Notes: generated by a model not told the origin, from the sequence alone. Positions 1-9,066 are shown, counted from the first letter of the stretch. The stretch is 64,000 nt of DNA from Demequina sp. NBRC 110054 (GCF_002090115.1 NZ_BBRK01000004.1:1612001-1676000), one strand, 5' to 3'. A program made the numbers and translations.

Positions 1-107
1 TCGGAGTGCACGAGAGGAATCGTACGGACGTGGCCGGGTGGAGCGCTCCTCGGCCCGCACCCAGTCCCGCCGGGCGCCATGTCCGACCCGCGACCTATCG
101 TGAGCCC

Positions 108-437
108 ATGGCCACGTCGCGACAGACCATCGACCACCTTCTGGAACAGCTCGCGCCGCTCGACGTGCGGGCCCGTGCGATGTTTGGCGAGTACGGCCTG
201 TACTGCGACGACAGGTTTGTCGGGCTCGTGTGCGACGACACCGTGTATCTCAAGCCGACGCCCGTGACCGAGGGCTTCGCGCAGGGCGAGCCGTACCCGA
301 GCGCGAAGCCGCATCCGATCGTCGACGCCGACGCGCTCGAGGATCCCGACAGGCTCAGGGAGCTCTTCGCCGCGACCGCGGAGGCGCTGCCGGCACCCAA
401 GCCGAAGAGGCCGAGGAGTCGAAGGTCGGCTTCGTAA
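108..437 (+). CDS. TfoX/Sxy N-terminal domain protein
   Basis: A 109-residue protein with the TfoX N-terminal fold: MFGEYGLY near residue 25 followed by DDTVYLKP is the family signature. The domain is part of the competence regulator Sxy in gamma-proteobacteria, but stand-alone actinobacterial copies have no assigned role, so I infer no function. The last dozen residues are strongly basic (KPKRPRSRRS). An in-frame ATG at 6 exists, but 108 is preferred because the family fold begins just after it and TATCGT at 96-101 lies 6 nt upstream, the spacing of a -10 box for a leaderless mRNA; there is no Shine-Dalgarno. Bases 1-107 hold no recognisable gene. Confidence 0.8.
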   Translation: MATSRQTIDHLLEQLAPLDVRARAMFGEYGLYCDDRFVGLVCDDTVYLKPTPVTEGFAQGEPYPSAKPHPIVDADALEDPDRLRELFAATAEALPAPKPKRPRSRRSAS

Positions 438-438
438 A

Positions 439-456
439 CCTCAATTCACATTGAGG
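439..456. promoter_or_regulatory. Inverted repeat, possible operator of the downstream reductase
   Basis: CCTCAAT and ATTGAGG form a perfect 7-bp inverted repeat around TCAC. It lies in an AT-rich gap about 50 bp before the GTG start of the rhodanese-fused oxidoreductase. There is no T-run after it and the stem is AT-rich, so a repressor site is more likely than a terminator. No regulator is encoded nearby, so the binding protein is unknown. Confidence 0.45.
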
Positions 457-504
457 CATTATGCTCTCGCGAGGAATCAGGACGTCGACGCAGGGAGTCT
501 CATC

Positions 505-2214
505 GTGAGCGAGCAGGGCAAGAGGATCGTCATCATCGGATCGGTCGCGGCGGGCACCTCCGTTGCCGCGAAGGCGAGGCGCAATGACGAGACCGCGAGC
601 ATCGTCGTCTACGAGAAGGACCGTTTCATCTCCTACTCGTCGTGCGGCCTGCCGTACTACGTGGGCGGCGAGGTCGAGGAGCTCGGCGCGCTGACGCCGC
701 GCAGCCCCGAGTGGTTCGCCGGCCGCTACCAGGTCGACATGCGCACGGGCCACGAGGTCGAGGCGGTCGACGCCGAGGCCCGCACCCTGACCGTGCGCAA
801 CCTCGACACCGACGAGGTCTTCACCGACACCTACGACGAGCTGGTCCTCGCGACCGGCGCGGCGCCCGTGGTCCCGGCGTGGCCCGGCGTCGACCTGCCG
901 GGTGTGTTCCCGGTGCGCAACCCTGCCCACGTCGACCGGATCCGCCAGTGGATCGTCACTCACGACGCGAAGAAGGCGGTCGTGGTCGGCGCGGGCTACA
1001 TCGGCCTCGAGATGGCCGAGCAGCTGGTCCAGGCGGGCCTCGAGGTGACCATCGTCGAGGCGCTCGACCACGCGATGGCGCGGATGGACGCGGACGTGTC
1101 GTGCCTCGTGGACGCCGAGGTGCGCAAGCACGCGGATCTCCGCCTCGCCACGCGCGTGCAGTCGCTTCACGGTGTTGAATCGCGCGGTGTCGAATCGGAC
1201 GGGGACGATGCGGTCGCCGGGGTCTCCGTCACGACGCCGGACGGCCCGGAGGAGAGCATCGAGGCTGACGTCGTGATCGTCGCGATCGGCGTGAGGCCGG
1301 TGACGGCGCTCGCGCAGCAGGCGGGCGCCGAGCTCGGCGCGTCGGGAGCGATCGTCGTCGACGCGCAGATGCGCACGTCCGTCCCGCACGTGTGGGCGGT
1401 GGGCGACGCCGCCGAGTCCTTCAACCTCATCACGGGTGAGCCCACGTGGGTGCCGCTCGGTTCGACCGCCAACAAGATGGGGCGCATCGCGGGCGACGCG
1501 ATCACCGGAGGCGCCCTGGAGCACCGGGGGATCCTTGCCACCGGCATCGTCCGCGTCTTCGACCTGCCTGTCGCCACGACGGGTCTCACCGAGGACGCCG
1601 CTCGCGCCGCGGGCTACGACGTCGAGGTGATCCACAACATCAAGCCCGACCACTCGGAGTACCTGGGCGGCGGCAAGCTCCTCATCAAGGGCGTCGCCGA
1701 CCGCGCGACCGGGCGTCTGCTCGGCGCTCAGGCGGTCGGCCCGGGCGCGGACAAGCGCACGGACGTGTTCGCCACCGCGATCACCTATGGAGCCGAGGCC
1801 GCGGACCTGTTCCACCTGGACCTCGCGTACGCGCCGCCGTTCGCGACCACCAAGGACCCCGTGCACTACACGGGCATGGCGCTCGCGAACGCGATCAGCG
1901 GCGTCGCGCCGCTGATCACCCCAGGCGAGCTGCGTCGCCGCCGCGAGGCGGGCGAGGCGATCCAGGTGGTCGACGTGCGCTCGCCCAAGGACCACGCGCG
2001 CGGCGCCGTCACGGGCGCGGTCAGCATCCCGCTCAAGGAGCTGCGCGAGCGGCTCACCGAACTTGACCCGAGCCTGCCCACGGTCACGTACTGCAACAAG
2101 GGCGTCACCGGCAACGCGGGCCAGAACGTGCTGCTGCGTTCGGGCTTCGCCGATGTCGCGAACCTCTCGGGCGGCTACACGACCTGGAAGACATTCACCG
2201 ACGCAGGGCTGTGA
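505..2214 (+). CDS. FAD/NAD(P) disulfide reductase with C-terminal rhodanese domain
   Basis: 569 residues. The N-terminal part is a pyridine-nucleotide disulfide reductase of the CoA-disulfide reductase/NADH oxidase type. It has an FAD loop IIGSVAAG (residues 10-17), the single redox cysteine in YSSCGLPYY (Cys47), an NAD-binding VVVGAGYIGLE near 160, and a dimerisation domain to about 450. A rhodanese domain follows (about 470-565) with catalytic loop YCNKG (Cys530). Fusions of this layout reduce CoA-linked or protein persulfides and polysulfides in the cytoplasm; the exact substrate cannot be read from sequence. The first FAD glycine position is Ser (GSVAAG instead of GGVAAG). The GTG at 505 is chosen over an ATG at 451 because GGGAG at 494-498 is well spaced and the 451 extension would overlap the inverted repeat at 439-456. 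Confidence 0.85.
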   Translation: MSEQGKRIVIIGSVAAGTSVAAKARRNDETASIVVYEKDRFISYSSCGLPYYVGGEVEELGALTPRSPEWFAGRYQVDMRTGHEVEAVDAEARTLTVRNLDTDEVFTDTYDELVLATGAAPVVPAWPGVDLPGVFPVRNPAHVDRIRQWIVTHDAKKAVVVGAGYIGLEMAEQLVQAGLEVTIVEALDHAMARMDADVSCLVDAEVRKHADLRLATRVQSLHGVESRGVESDGDDAVAGVSVTTPDGPEESIEADVVIVAIGVRPVTALAQQAGAELGASGAIVVDAQMRTSVPHVWAVGDAAESFNLITGEPTWVPLGSTANKMGRIAGDAITGGALEHRGILATGIVRVFDLPVATTGLTEDAARAAGYDVEVIHNIKPDHSEYLGGGKLLIKGVADRATGRLLGAQAVGPGADKRTDVFATAITYGAEAADLFHLDLAYAPPFATTKDPVHYTGMALANAISGVAPLITPGELRRRREAGEAIQVVDVRSPKDHARGAVTGAVSIPLKELRERLTELDPSLPTVTYCNKGVTGNAGQNVLLRSGFADVANLSGGYTTWKTFTDAGL

Positions 2215-2343
2215 TCGCCCGCGGGCGGGGACAGTTGTGCTCCTGATCGAGCGCGCCCACGCCCACGGGTTCTCGGGATCGCCCGCGCGCCCGCAGACGT
2301 GACGCTCTAGCCTGGAGCTGCCCGCTGACGGAGGGACGAGCCC

Positions 2344-2919
2344 ATGGGGACGCTGTGCTTCACCGCGACCGTCTCGCTCGACGGCTACGCCGCGGACGCG
2401 AGTGGTGGCTTCCAGTGGTCCGCGCCAGGCGAGGAGGTCTTCGACTTCCACGTGGAGCGGATGGCGGCCGTGTCGGCCGAGGTGCTCGGCCGCCGCGCTC
2501 ATGAGCTCATGACCTATTGGCTCGAGGACGATCCGACCTGGGGCGACGCCGAGCGCGAGTTCGCCGTGCGGTGGCGCGATCTCGACCGCGTCGTCGCGTC
2601 CACCACGCTCACGGCCGAGGCGGTCGCCCCGACGGGTGCCCGCCTGGTGTCGGACCTCGACCTCGATGCGCTGGCGCGGATCGTGGCAGACGCGGACGGG
2701 GAGGTCGAGATCTTCGGTCCGACCACCGCCGCGCCCGCGATCAGCGCCGGGATGGTCGAGCACTTCCGTCTGTTCGTCGTGCCGCGGATCGTCGGGGGAG
2801 GTCTGCGCGCGCTGCCCGACGGCGCCTCCGCGGCCCTCGAGCTCGTCGAGCAGCGGGTGTTCGAGGGCGGAACGACCCTGCTCCACTACAGGTCGGTCGC
2901 GAGCGGCGCCCCGCGCTGA
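2344..2919 (+). CDS. Dihydrofolate reductase-like (RibD C-terminal) family protein
   Basis: 191 residues matching the RibD C-terminal/DHFR-like fold common in actinobacteria. It opens with a beta-strand ending in VSLDGYAAD, the family's usual start, and continues with LGRRAHELM and EIFGPTTAA, where NADPH would bind, and a C-terminal IVGGG loop. Members are thought to be NAD(P)H-dependent reductases of unknown substrate; this is not the biosynthetic FolA. GAGGGA at 2331-2336 is the ribosome binding site, and a TAGCCT box at 2308-2313 could be its -10 element. It stands alone, between the reductase gene and a membrane protein gene. Confidence 0.8.
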   Translation: MGTLCFTATVSLDGYAADASGGFQWSAPGEEVFDFHVERMAAVSAEVLGRRAHELMTYWLEDDPTWGDAEREFAVRWRDLDRVVASTTLTAEAVAPTGARLVSDLDLDALARIVADADGEVEIFGPTTAAPAISAGMVEHFRLFVVPRIVGGGLRALPDGASAALELVEQRVFEGGTTLLHYRSVASGAPR

Positions 2920-2997
2920 GCGGCGAGCACCCAGATCTCGCACACGCCGCCCACAGTTCCCTCAGAACCGTTCCGAGCGGCGGTCGCGTCCGGTTGA

Positions 2998-4149
2998 ATG
3001 GCACCTGTGTTCGAGACCTGGGCATCGCCGGCCATCGCCGCGGTCATCACCGGCGGAGCGCTGTGGGGCGTCATCCTCGCGCCGCTCCTGCTGTATCAGG
3101 TGCGCGCCTACGGAGGCCTGAGCCTCATCCGCGCGGGCGGCGCTGCGGCGGTCTCGATCTACGGGGTCGCGCTCGTCGCCTACACGCTGCTGCCGACGCC
3201 GGGCACGGAATCGTGGTGCGAGTCGGACCGCGGAGGCACCTTCGAGCTCGACGCGTTCCACTCGATCGACGACATCCGTTGGGCCGTGTCGTACTACGGG
3301 ATGCCCGACGCCCTGCTGTCGTTCACCGTGCTGCAGGTCGCGATGAACGCCGTGCTGTTCATCCCGTGGGGCATCCTCGCGCGGCGCTACTTCAACATGC
3401 CCTTCGTGCTCGCCGTCCTGTCAGGGGCGTTCGCGTCGTTCGTGATCGAGATGACGCAGTACTCCGGGGGCTGGTCGCTCGTGGGCTGCCAGTACCGCGT
3501 GGCCGACATCGACGACCTGCTCGCGAACACCCTGGGCGCGCTCATCGGCGCGATCCTCGCTCCGTTGCTGCTGTTCTGGATGCCGCCCGCGAAGCGCCTC
3601 TCCGAGGGGCGCCTGCGCCCCCGCCCGCTCTCGGGCCTGCGGCGCGGAGCCGCGGTGGTGCTCGACCTCGCGATCCTGTGGGTGACGGCACTTCTGACAT
3701 TCCAGGTGATCGACCTCGTGTCGCCCGGAGGTGGCACGGAGGCGGACTCCGCCTCGCGCCACGGGCTCTCGTTCGTGGTCGGCGGCCTCGTCGTCCTGGT
3801 GCCGTCGCTCACGCGCGCCGGCGCCTCGTGGGGCGAGCGAATCCTCTGGCTGCGCCCCGAGCGCAAGGGCGGCGGCGACCTCGGCCGCGGCCGCATCGTC
3901 GTGCGCGCCCTGGCCGGCCTGGGGGTCTATGCCGCGCTGTGCGCGACGGGCTCGTGGCTCGAGGGCGGCTCCGACGCGAGCCCGTACCTCGTGGTCGTCG
4001 GGCATGCCTTCGCAGCCACGCTCGTGCTGTGGGCCGCGATCGATCCGCGCGGCGGGTTCCCCGATCTGGTCACCGGCACGGCGACGGTGGACGAGCGCGG
4101 CCAGGCCGAGCCGGACGGATCCGAGGACGATGTCAGTGCCGAGGCGTAG
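2998..4149 (+). CDS. VanZ-like/RDD fusion membrane protein
   Basis: 383 residues, all membrane. The first half has five or so hydrophobic segments with VanZ hallmarks: a polar loop with YTLLPTPG, then NAVLFIPWG, then VIEMTQY and ADIDDLLANTLGALIG. VanZ proteins confer low-level teicoplanin resistance in enterococci, but most homologues are of unknown function. After a basic linker near residue 205 a second block of four segments (RRGAAVVLDLAILW, then WGERILWLRPE) has the look of an RDD domain. The last 25 residues are acidic and cytoplasmic. The start ATG follows a GC-rich leader without a clear ribosome binding site. Confidence 0.75.
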   Translation: MAPVFETWASPAIAAVITGGALWGVILAPLLLYQVRAYGGLSLIRAGGAAAVSIYGVALVAYTLLPTPGTESWCESDRGGTFELDAFHSIDDIRWAVSYYGMPDALLSFTVLQVAMNAVLFIPWGILARRYFNMPFVLAVLSGAFASFVIEMTQYSGGWSLVGCQYRVADIDDLLANTLGALIGAILAPLLLFWMPPAKRLSEGRLRPRPLSGLRRGAAVVLDLAILWVTALLTFQVIDLVSPGGGTEADSASRHGLSFVVGGLVVLVPSLTRAGASWGERILWLRPERKGGGDLGRGRIVVRALAGLGVYAALCATGSWLEGGSDASPYLVVVGHAFAATLVLWAAIDPRGGFPDLVTGTATVDERGQAEPDGSEDDVSAEA

Positions 4150-4159
4150 CGTCGCACGC

Positions 4160-4582
4160 ATGGACCCGCGCCTCTCCTTCGTCACCCTCGTCGTCCGTGA
4201 CCTCGCGCGCAGCCGCGCCTTCTACGTGGACGCGCTCGGCTGGACGCCCGAGCTCGACGTCCCCGGCGAGGTGCTCATGGTGCGCGTCGCCGACCGCGTC
4301 GTGCTGTCGCTGTGGCAGGAGGATTCCGCCGCGGGCGAGATCGGCCCGGTCGCCAGGGGAGGGGGCGCACCCCCGTTCACGCTCGCGCACAACGTGCGCC
4401 AGATCGAGGACGTCGACCGGGTGATCGGCGAGCTGGTCGAGGCGGGCGCGACGCTCGTGCATGAGGCGACGACGCGCGACTGGGGCGGCCGCTCCGGCTA
4501 CGTGGCCGATCCCGATGGCTTCCTGTGGGAGATCGCGTACAACCCCGGGCCCATCGGGCAGTCCGTCCTGGGCGAGGCCTAA
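4160..4582 (+). CDS. VOC (glyoxalase/bleomycin-resistance) family protein
   Basis: 140 residues forming two beta-alpha-beta-beta-beta modules. The first begins SFVTLVVRDLARSRAFYVDA, the second carries GYVADPDGFLWEIAYNP, where the Glu of WEI is the usual metal ligand. Substrate is unknown; homologues include lyases, dioxygenases and antibiotic-binding proteins. TAGCGT at 4147-4152 ends 7 nt before the ATG with no Shine-Dalgarno, suggesting a leaderless mRNA. The 3' end overlaps the convergent AlkD-like gene by 4 bp. Confidence 0.8.
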   Translation: MDPRLSFVTLVVRDLARSRAFYVDALGWTPELDVPGEVLMVRVADRVVLSLWQEDSAAGEIGPVARGGGAPPFTLAHNVRQIEDVDRVIGELVEAGATLVHEATTRDWGGRSGYVADPDGFLWEIAYNPGPIGQSVLGEA

Positions 4583-5250
4583 GAGCCCTCCGCGCGCCGC
4601 ACCATCTCGCCGATCCACAGCGGCGCGTACGGTGACGTGCAGTTCGGGGGCGTGGGGTAGTCCTTGAGCACCTCGAGCCGCTCGCCGATCTCGAGCGCGC
4701 GGGGTCGGCGCGACGGGTCGGTGATGCCGATCTGCGCGAGCGTGCTGTTCATCTCCCACTGGAGCCGTTCGGCGGCGCCCTTCATCTCACTCTCGACCTG
4801 GTCGAGCAGCGCGTCGAGGTCCAGTCCCGCGGGGCTCTTGACGACCCGGTTCCAGGTGAGGTTCCAGCCGGCGGCGGCGATCCACGGGTCGGGATCGTCG
4901 AACCAGAGTGCGCGCAGCTCCTCGGCGTGGGGTCCCTTGCGGACGACGTAGTTGATCAGCCAGTCCTGGATCTTGGGGCGGCGGCCCTCGCGCAGCATCG
5001 TGTCCAGCTGCGCGGCGGAGAAGTCCTTCGGGCGGCAGATCAGCAGCGCGAGCAGGCGGGCCGCGGTGTCCTCGGTGGCCCACAGCGCCAGTGCGAGGTC
5101 CTGGTCCTTGCCCAGCCGCTTCGCTATCGCCCTCATCTTCGTGAGGTTCACGCCGTGGTCGTCGCCATGCCGCTCGTTGACCGCCCTCATCTTGGGGTCC
5201 TCGAGCGAGGCCAGCTCGTCGAGCAGCCCCGTCACCGTCGCATCGTCCAT
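4579..5250 (-). CDS. AlkD-like DNA alkylation repair protein
   Basis: 223 residues of predicted helical (HEAT-like) repeats, with LAKRLGKDQDLALALWATE-type spacing and W-rich motifs (ALWFDDPDPWIAAAGWNLTW) as in the DNA alkylation repair family. AlkD excises N3- and N7-alkylated purines without flipping the base. This family also contains relatives without known glycosylase activity, so the exact lesion is uncertain. The start ATG follows GAGGGCACC on the minus strand. The gene is convergent with the VOC gene and divergent from the HXXEE gene. Confidence 0.7.
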   Translation of the reverse strand: MDDATVTGLLDELASLEDPKMRAVNERHGDDHGVNLTKMRAIAKRLGKDQDLALALWATEDTAARLLALLICRPKDFSAAQLDTMLREGRRPKIQDWLINYVVRKGPHAEELRALWFDDPDPWIAAAGWNLTWNRVVKSPAGLDLDALLDQVESEMKGAAERLQWEMNSTLAQIGITDPSRRPRALEIGERLEVLKDYPTPPNCTSPYAPLWIGEMVRRAEGS

Positions 5251-5381
5251 GGTGCCCTCCCCGGCATCAACTCACCCTCGAAGGGTAGTCCCGGGCGCGC
5301 CAGCAGGTCGCAAGTGCCGGGATCCGCCGGGCGCTTGCGCGAGGCCGGACCGGGGTGGCGTGGCACGACTACGGTGGAGGC

Positions 5382-5888
5382 ATGGCCCTGTCAGGTCCGT
5401 CGGCGCTGTTCCTCGCGTGGTCGCTCCACGATGTCGAGGAGGCCGTCGCATTCCCCGCCTCCTCGAGGAGGCTGGCCGACGCGACGGGCATCGACGCGTT
5501 GCGGATGGACCACACCCAGGGCATCGTCGCGATCGGGCTGATGGGCGTGATCGTCGCGACGGCATGCGTGCGCGGGGCGCGATCCGAGGGGCGCTCGCGC
5601 CTGTACCGCGCGGCGGTCGCGGGGCTCGAGGCGCACGTGTGGACCCACGTGATGCAGTCGGTCGCGATGCGCGGCTACACGGCGGGCGTCGCGACCGCGG
5701 TCCCGGTGATGCTGCCAGGTGCGGTGCGCGCCCGCCGCGAGCTCGAGCTGGCCGGAAGCCCCCTCAGCCGGGCTGACCGGGCCGGGGGCGCGGCGTTCAT
5801 GTGGGCGGCGGCGATGGCGTGTCAGGGTGCCGCGCGGGTGATCGTCCGATCAGTCCGCCGTCGTCACGAGCCCGACGCGACCCGCTGA
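5382..5888 (+). CDS. HXXEE domain membrane protein
   Basis: 168 residues. The motif HDVEE at about residue 16 gives the family its name; a second conserved His lies in HVWTHVMQS near residue 85. Hydrophobic stretches near 48-65, 98-115 and 130-150 suggest a small integral membrane protein. The family has no established function. The ATG at 5382 is preferred over 5355 because GGTGGAGG lies directly upstream. The 3' end overlaps the end of the convergent chemoreceptor gene by 25 bp. Confidence 0.75.
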   Translation: MALSGPSALFLAWSLHDVEEAVAFPASSRRLADATGIDALRMDHTQGIVAIGLMGVIVATACVRGARSEGRSRLYRAAVAGLEAHVWTHVMQSVAMRGYTAGVATAVPVMLPGAVRARRELELAGSPLSRADRAGGAAFMWAAAMACQGAARVIVRSVRRRHEPDATR

Positions 5889-6994
5889 AGGTTCTGCGTC
5901 TCCTCACGGACGTCGCCGACCTCCTGCGCGATCTCGGCGACGTCGTGCGTCGTCTCCTGCGCGGCCTGCGCGACGTGCCCGACGGACGCAGCGAGCTCGT
6001 TCGTCGTCGCCGACTGCTCCTCGACGGCGCTCGCGATCGATGTCTGCGCCTCGGAGATCTGGTCGATGAGTCCGGAGATCGAGCCGAGGGCGTTCGTGAC
6101 CTCGGTCGTGTTGGTCTGCAGTCCGGAGATCATGTCGGTGATGCGCTTGGTCGCGTCGGCGGTCTCGCGGGCGAGCTCCTTGACCTCGGAGGCGACGACG
6201 GCGAAGCCCTTGCCTGCCTCTCCGGCGCGCGCTGCCTCGATCGTGGCGTTGAGGGCGAGCAGGTTCGTCTGGTCGGCGATCTGGGTGATGAGCTTGACGA
6301 CCACGCTGATCTCCTGGCTCGACGCGTCGAGCCTCGAGACGGACTCGGACGCGGTGCTGGCCGAGGAGACGGCGTCGCGCGCGACGGTCGAGGCCTGCGC
6401 GGTCGACCCGGCGATCTCCTTGACCGCGGCGCTCATCTGCTCGACGGCGGCCGCGGCGGTCGTGGCGCCCTCGGAGGTGCGCGACGCCTGATCGGTCAGG
6501 GCGCGCGCGAGGGAGTCGAGCCTGTCGCTCTTGTCGAGGATGCGGCTGCTCGTGTCGCGGGCGACCTCGCCGACCGACTCGTCCCACGTGGCATCCGTCC
6601 ACACGACGCAGTAGCCGATGACCTTGCCCGCGGCGTCCTTCACCGTGTTGATGTTCGTGTGCAGCGTGGTCTCGCCGAACGAGAACGATGCCTCGCGGGG
6701 GAAGTTGCGGCCGTCGCCCAGGAGGCGCGCGATGCGCGAGGGATCGCTGTGGAAGCGGTGGATCTGCCCGCCCACCATGTCGCCGCTGTCGACGTCGAAG
6801 TTGTCCTTGATCGAGCCGTGGATCGACTTGATCGCCTCGAGCGCCATGGGATTGGCGTAGACCATGTTGTGATCCATATCGGCGAGGAAGACGTTGGCGC
6901 GAATGCTGTCGAGGATCGCTCGCAGGCTCGCGGTGCTGGTGAGCAGAGGGTGGTCACCGCGACCGTGCGGCGAACGGGTGCTTCCGAAGTTCAT
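5864..6994 (-). CDS. Soluble PAS methyl-accepting chemotaxis protein (copy 1)
   Basis: 376 residues without any membrane segment. A PAS domain (about 25-130, opening [20 protein letters not shown]) precedes a coiled-coil signalling domain (about 150-370) with the conserved hairpin tip containing [17 protein letters not shown]. Such cytoplasmic receptors sense redox state, oxygen or an intracellular ligand and signal to CheA/CheW. No che or fla gene lies in this window, so the partners must be encoded elsewhere. The start at 6994 is set by AGGAGAG five bases upstream; 17 extra codons are open before it. A 201-nt stretch is about 96 percent identical to the second receptor gene (9067-10161). 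Confidence 0.9.
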   Translation of the reverse strand: MNFGSTRSPHGRGDHPLLTSTASLRAILDSIRANVFLADMDHNMVYANPMALEAIKSIHGSIKDNFDVDSGDMVGGQIHRFHSDPSRIARLLGDGRNFPREASFSFGETTLHTNINTVKDAAGKVIGYCVVWTDATWDESVGEVARDTSSRILDKSDRLDSLARALTDQASRTSEGATTAAAAVEQMSAAVKEIAGSTAQASTVARDAVSSASTASESVSRLDASSQEISVVVKLITQIADQTNLLALNATIEAARAGEAGKGFAVVASEVKELARETADATKRITDMISGLQTNTTEVTNALGSISGLIDQISEAQTSIASAVEEQSATTNELAASVGHVAQAAQETTHDVAEIAQEVGDVREETQNLQRVASGS

Positions 6995-7078
6995 GGGCTC
7001 TCTCCTGGGACGGGCGGCATCCCCTTGTGCCGCTGCCTCCCTCATCGACCGCGATCGCGGGATTGAGAGAGAACCGGT

Positions 7079-7615
7079 TCAGTCTTCCGCAGCCTGGCGG
7101 GCGCGGAACGCGGCCTGCGCTGCCCGGTTGGTGCACGTGACCGAGCAGTACTTGCGCGAGCGGTTGCGGGACATGTCGAACACGACGCCCTCGCAATCGT
7201 CCATCTCGCAGCGGTCGAAGCGGCTCATCTCGTCGGCGCGGATGACGTCGGTCATGCCCATCGCGGTCTCGACCATCACGCGGGTCGCGAACGGGGCGTC
7301 GTCGGCGACCGCGTGGAAGTGCCAGTCGGAGTCTCCGTGCCGCACGAGGCGCGGGATCGCGTCGGCGTCCTCGAGGATCTGGTTCACGAGAGGCACGGCG
7401 CCATCGCGTGTCGCGGTGAAGAGTCGGCGCAGCGGCGTGCGGATCTCGCGCACGGCGTCGAGGTCCGCCGCGGTCGGCTCGTTCCCGGAGTAGCCGTAGC
7501 TGCGGAAGAACGTGAGCAGTTCGTCGAGCGTGGTCAGCGTGTCGGGTTCGAGCTCCGTGTTGGACAGGCGCACTCCGGCGTCGAGCGCCTCGGTCGTGTC
7601 ATCGGTGAAACCCAT
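7079..7615 (-). CDS. CGNR zinc-finger regulator
   Basis: 178 residues. The N-terminal part resembles the ABATE (putative stress-induced regulator) domain. The C-terminus has a CGNR zinc finger: Cys in RCEMDDCEGVVFD, then RKYCSVTCTNRAAQAAFRAR, with CTNR replacing CGNR. These proteins are predicted DNA-binding regulators. It is divergent from the EamA exporter gene, 38 bp apart, which suggests it may control that gene. TAATGT at 7627-7622 (minus strand) is 6 nt before the ATG with no Shine-Dalgarno, so the mRNA is probably leaderless. Confidence 0.85.
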   Translation of the reverse strand: MGFTDDTTEALDAGVRLSNTELEPDTLTTLDELLTFFRSYGYSGNEPTAADLDAVREIRTPLRRLFTATRDGAVPLVNQILEDADAIPRLVRHGDSDWHFHAVADDAPFATRVMVETAMGMTDVIRADEMSRFDRCEMDDCEGVVFDMSRNRSRKYCSVTCTNRAAQAAFRARQAAED

Positions 7616-7621
7616 GTTGAC

Positions 7622-7645
7622 ACATTACCAGTCGAGGTCTAGCGT
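7622..7645. promoter_or_regulatory. Back-to-back -10 boxes of the CGNR/EamA divergent pair
   Basis: In the 38-bp gap TAATGT (minus, 7627-7622) and TAGCGT (plus, 7640-7645) point away from each other and sit 6 and 8 nt from the two start codons. The -35 region of each promoter would lie inside or beyond the other, so the two should interfere with each other and could share one regulator site. Confidence 0.5.
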
Positions 7646-7653
7646 CAGGAGTC

Positions 7654-8673
7654 ATGCAGACGTTGACTCATGACGCGCCCGTGGGGCGCCTCACCGCGGG
7701 ACTCGGGTTCGCGCTCGTGTCCGCGGGCTCCTTCGGGCTGTCCGGCAGCCTCGCGCGCGGCCTCATGGACCTGGGCTGGAGCGCGGGCGCCGCGACGCTT
7801 GCCCGCGTGGGCATCGCCGCCATCGTGCTGCTGGTGCCGGGCCTTCTCGCCCTCAAGGGCGACTGGGCGCTGCTGCGCCGAGGCCTGGGCACGATCGTCG
7901 TCTACGGCCTCTTCGCCGTGGTCGGCGCGCAGCTGTGCTACTTCATGGCGGTCGGCACGCTCGACGTGAGCGTCGCGCTGCTGATCGAGTACCTGTCGCC
8001 GATCGCGGTGATCGCCTGGATGTGGATCCGGCACGGGCACCGCCCCGGCCGCGCGACCTACGCGGGAGCGGGCGTCGCGGCCGTGGGCCTCATGCTGCTC
8101 CTCGACGTCCTCGGCGGAGGTCCGCTGTCGACGACGGGGATCGTGTGGGCGCTCGGCGCGATGGTCGGCGCCGCCGTCTACTTCGTGGTCTCCGCGGACG
8201 ACAGCTCGGGGCTGCCCCCGCTCACCCTCGCAGCGGGCGGGCTCTTCGTCGCGTTCGTCGGCCTCGTCGTCGCCGCCGCGCTTGGGGTGCTGCCGGTGTC
8301 GTTCGTGTCGGGAACCGTCGACTTCGTCCCGTTCGAGGCGCCCGTGTGGGTGGTCCTCGTGGCGCTCGGCGCGATCACGGCCGGCGTGGCCTACGTCGCG
8401 GGCATCGCCGCGACCCGCCGCCTCGGCGCGCGCCTCGCATCGTTCGTGGGCCTGCTCGAGGTCGTCGCCGCGACCCTCCTCGCCTGGTTCCTGCTCGGGC
8501 AGGCGCCCGGCCTCACCCAGGCGCTCGGCGCGGGACTCGTGCTCGTCGGCGTCGTCGTCGTGAAGCTCGGCGAGAAGGAGACGTCCCACACGGACGATGC
8601 GGCCCTTGCGGACGTCACGACGCTCGAGACCCCGCCGCCCACGGTCGAGCCGCCCGCACCCGTCGCGGCGTGA
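7654..8673 (+). CDS. EamA/DMT-family metabolite exporter
   Basis: 339 residues with about ten transmembrane helices in two EamA repeats (roughly 10-140 and 155-295). Helix 1 contains GSFGLSGSLARGL and the second repeat ends VVAATLLAWFLLGQAPGLTQ, both typical for drug/metabolite transporters such as RhtA and YdcZ-like exporters. The cytoplasmic tail is Pro/Thr-rich. The substrate cannot be inferred. AGGAG at 7647-7651 could act as a ribosome binding site, but the TAGCGT box at 7640 would start transcription near the ATG, so translation may be leaderless. It is divergent from a CGNR regulator. Confidence 0.85.
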   Translation: MQTLTHDAPVGRLTAGLGFALVSAGSFGLSGSLARGLMDLGWSAGAATLARVGIAAIVLLVPGLLALKGDWALLRRGLGTIVVYGLFAVVGAQLCYFMAVGTLDVSVALLIEYLSPIAVIAWMWIRHGHRPGRATYAGAGVAAVGLMLLLDVLGGGPLSTTGIVWALGAMVGAAVYFVVSADDSSGLPPLTLAAGGLFVAFVGLVVAAALGVLPVSFVSGTVDFVPFEAPVWVVLVALGAITAGVAYVAGIAATRRLGARLASFVGLLEVVAATLLAWFLLGQAPGLTQALGAGLVLVGVVVVKLGEKETSHTDDAALADVTTLETPPPTVEPPAPVAA

Positions 8674-8703
8674 GGGGGCCCGCCCGCCCGTGCGCGAGTG
8701 CGC

Positions 8704-9042
8704 TCACTCGAACGTGAGCCAGCCCTTCTCGATGCTCGCGGGGCGCGGCGTGACCCATGCGGGGTCGATCGGCCCGTAGATGTGCGGGAACAGGTCGGAG
8801 TCGCCCTCGTAGCGGACCTCGGTGCCCGCGGCGCGCACGGTGTCCTCGTCCATCACGAGCGCGACGAGAGGCTCGGAGATATCGGCGTAGAAGCGCTTCG
8901 CGGTGCGCGGCAGCTGCAGCCACGTCGAGCAGTGGATGAAGCCCTCTTCCTCCAGGGTCATCCCGACCCCCGAGACGCGGTACTCGCCCGCGGCCTTGGC
9001 CGCCTCCCAGTCCGACGCACGCGCCAGGTGCACGATCTCCAT
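8704..9042 (-). CDS. DUF952 family protein
   Basis: 112 residues. The pattern IVHLARASDWEAA at the start, EGFIHCSTWLQL in the middle and LFPHIYGPIDPAWV near the end is the DUF952 signature; FIHCS and HIYG provide conserved His/Cys/Tyr residues. The fold resembles ADP-ribosyltransferase-like proteins, but no activity is established. The gene is in the same direction as and just 24 bp from the second chemoreceptor gene; I see no functional link. Confidence 0.85.
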   Translation of the reverse strand: MEIVHLARASDWEAAKAAGEYRVSGVGMTLEEEGFIHCSTWLQLPRTAKRFYADISEPLVALVMDEDTVRAAGTEVRYEGDSDLFPHIYGPIDPAWVTPRPASIEKGWLTFE

Positions 9043-9066
9043 GCCCTCAGCGTGCCACGCCGAGGG

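Noticed and set aside
2216-2227. CGCCCGCGGGCG palindrome after the reductase gene as terminator
   Set aside because: It is a 12-bp self-complementary word with no loop in very GC-rich DNA, so chance is likely.
355-2943. Long open frame antisense to the reductase gene (and similar ones at 12078-14672, 17420-20257 and 41980-44193)
   Set aside because: They run antisense to well-supported genes, are rich in Arg/Asp/His/Val as expected from reversed GC-rich codons, and show no domain. They are shadow frames.
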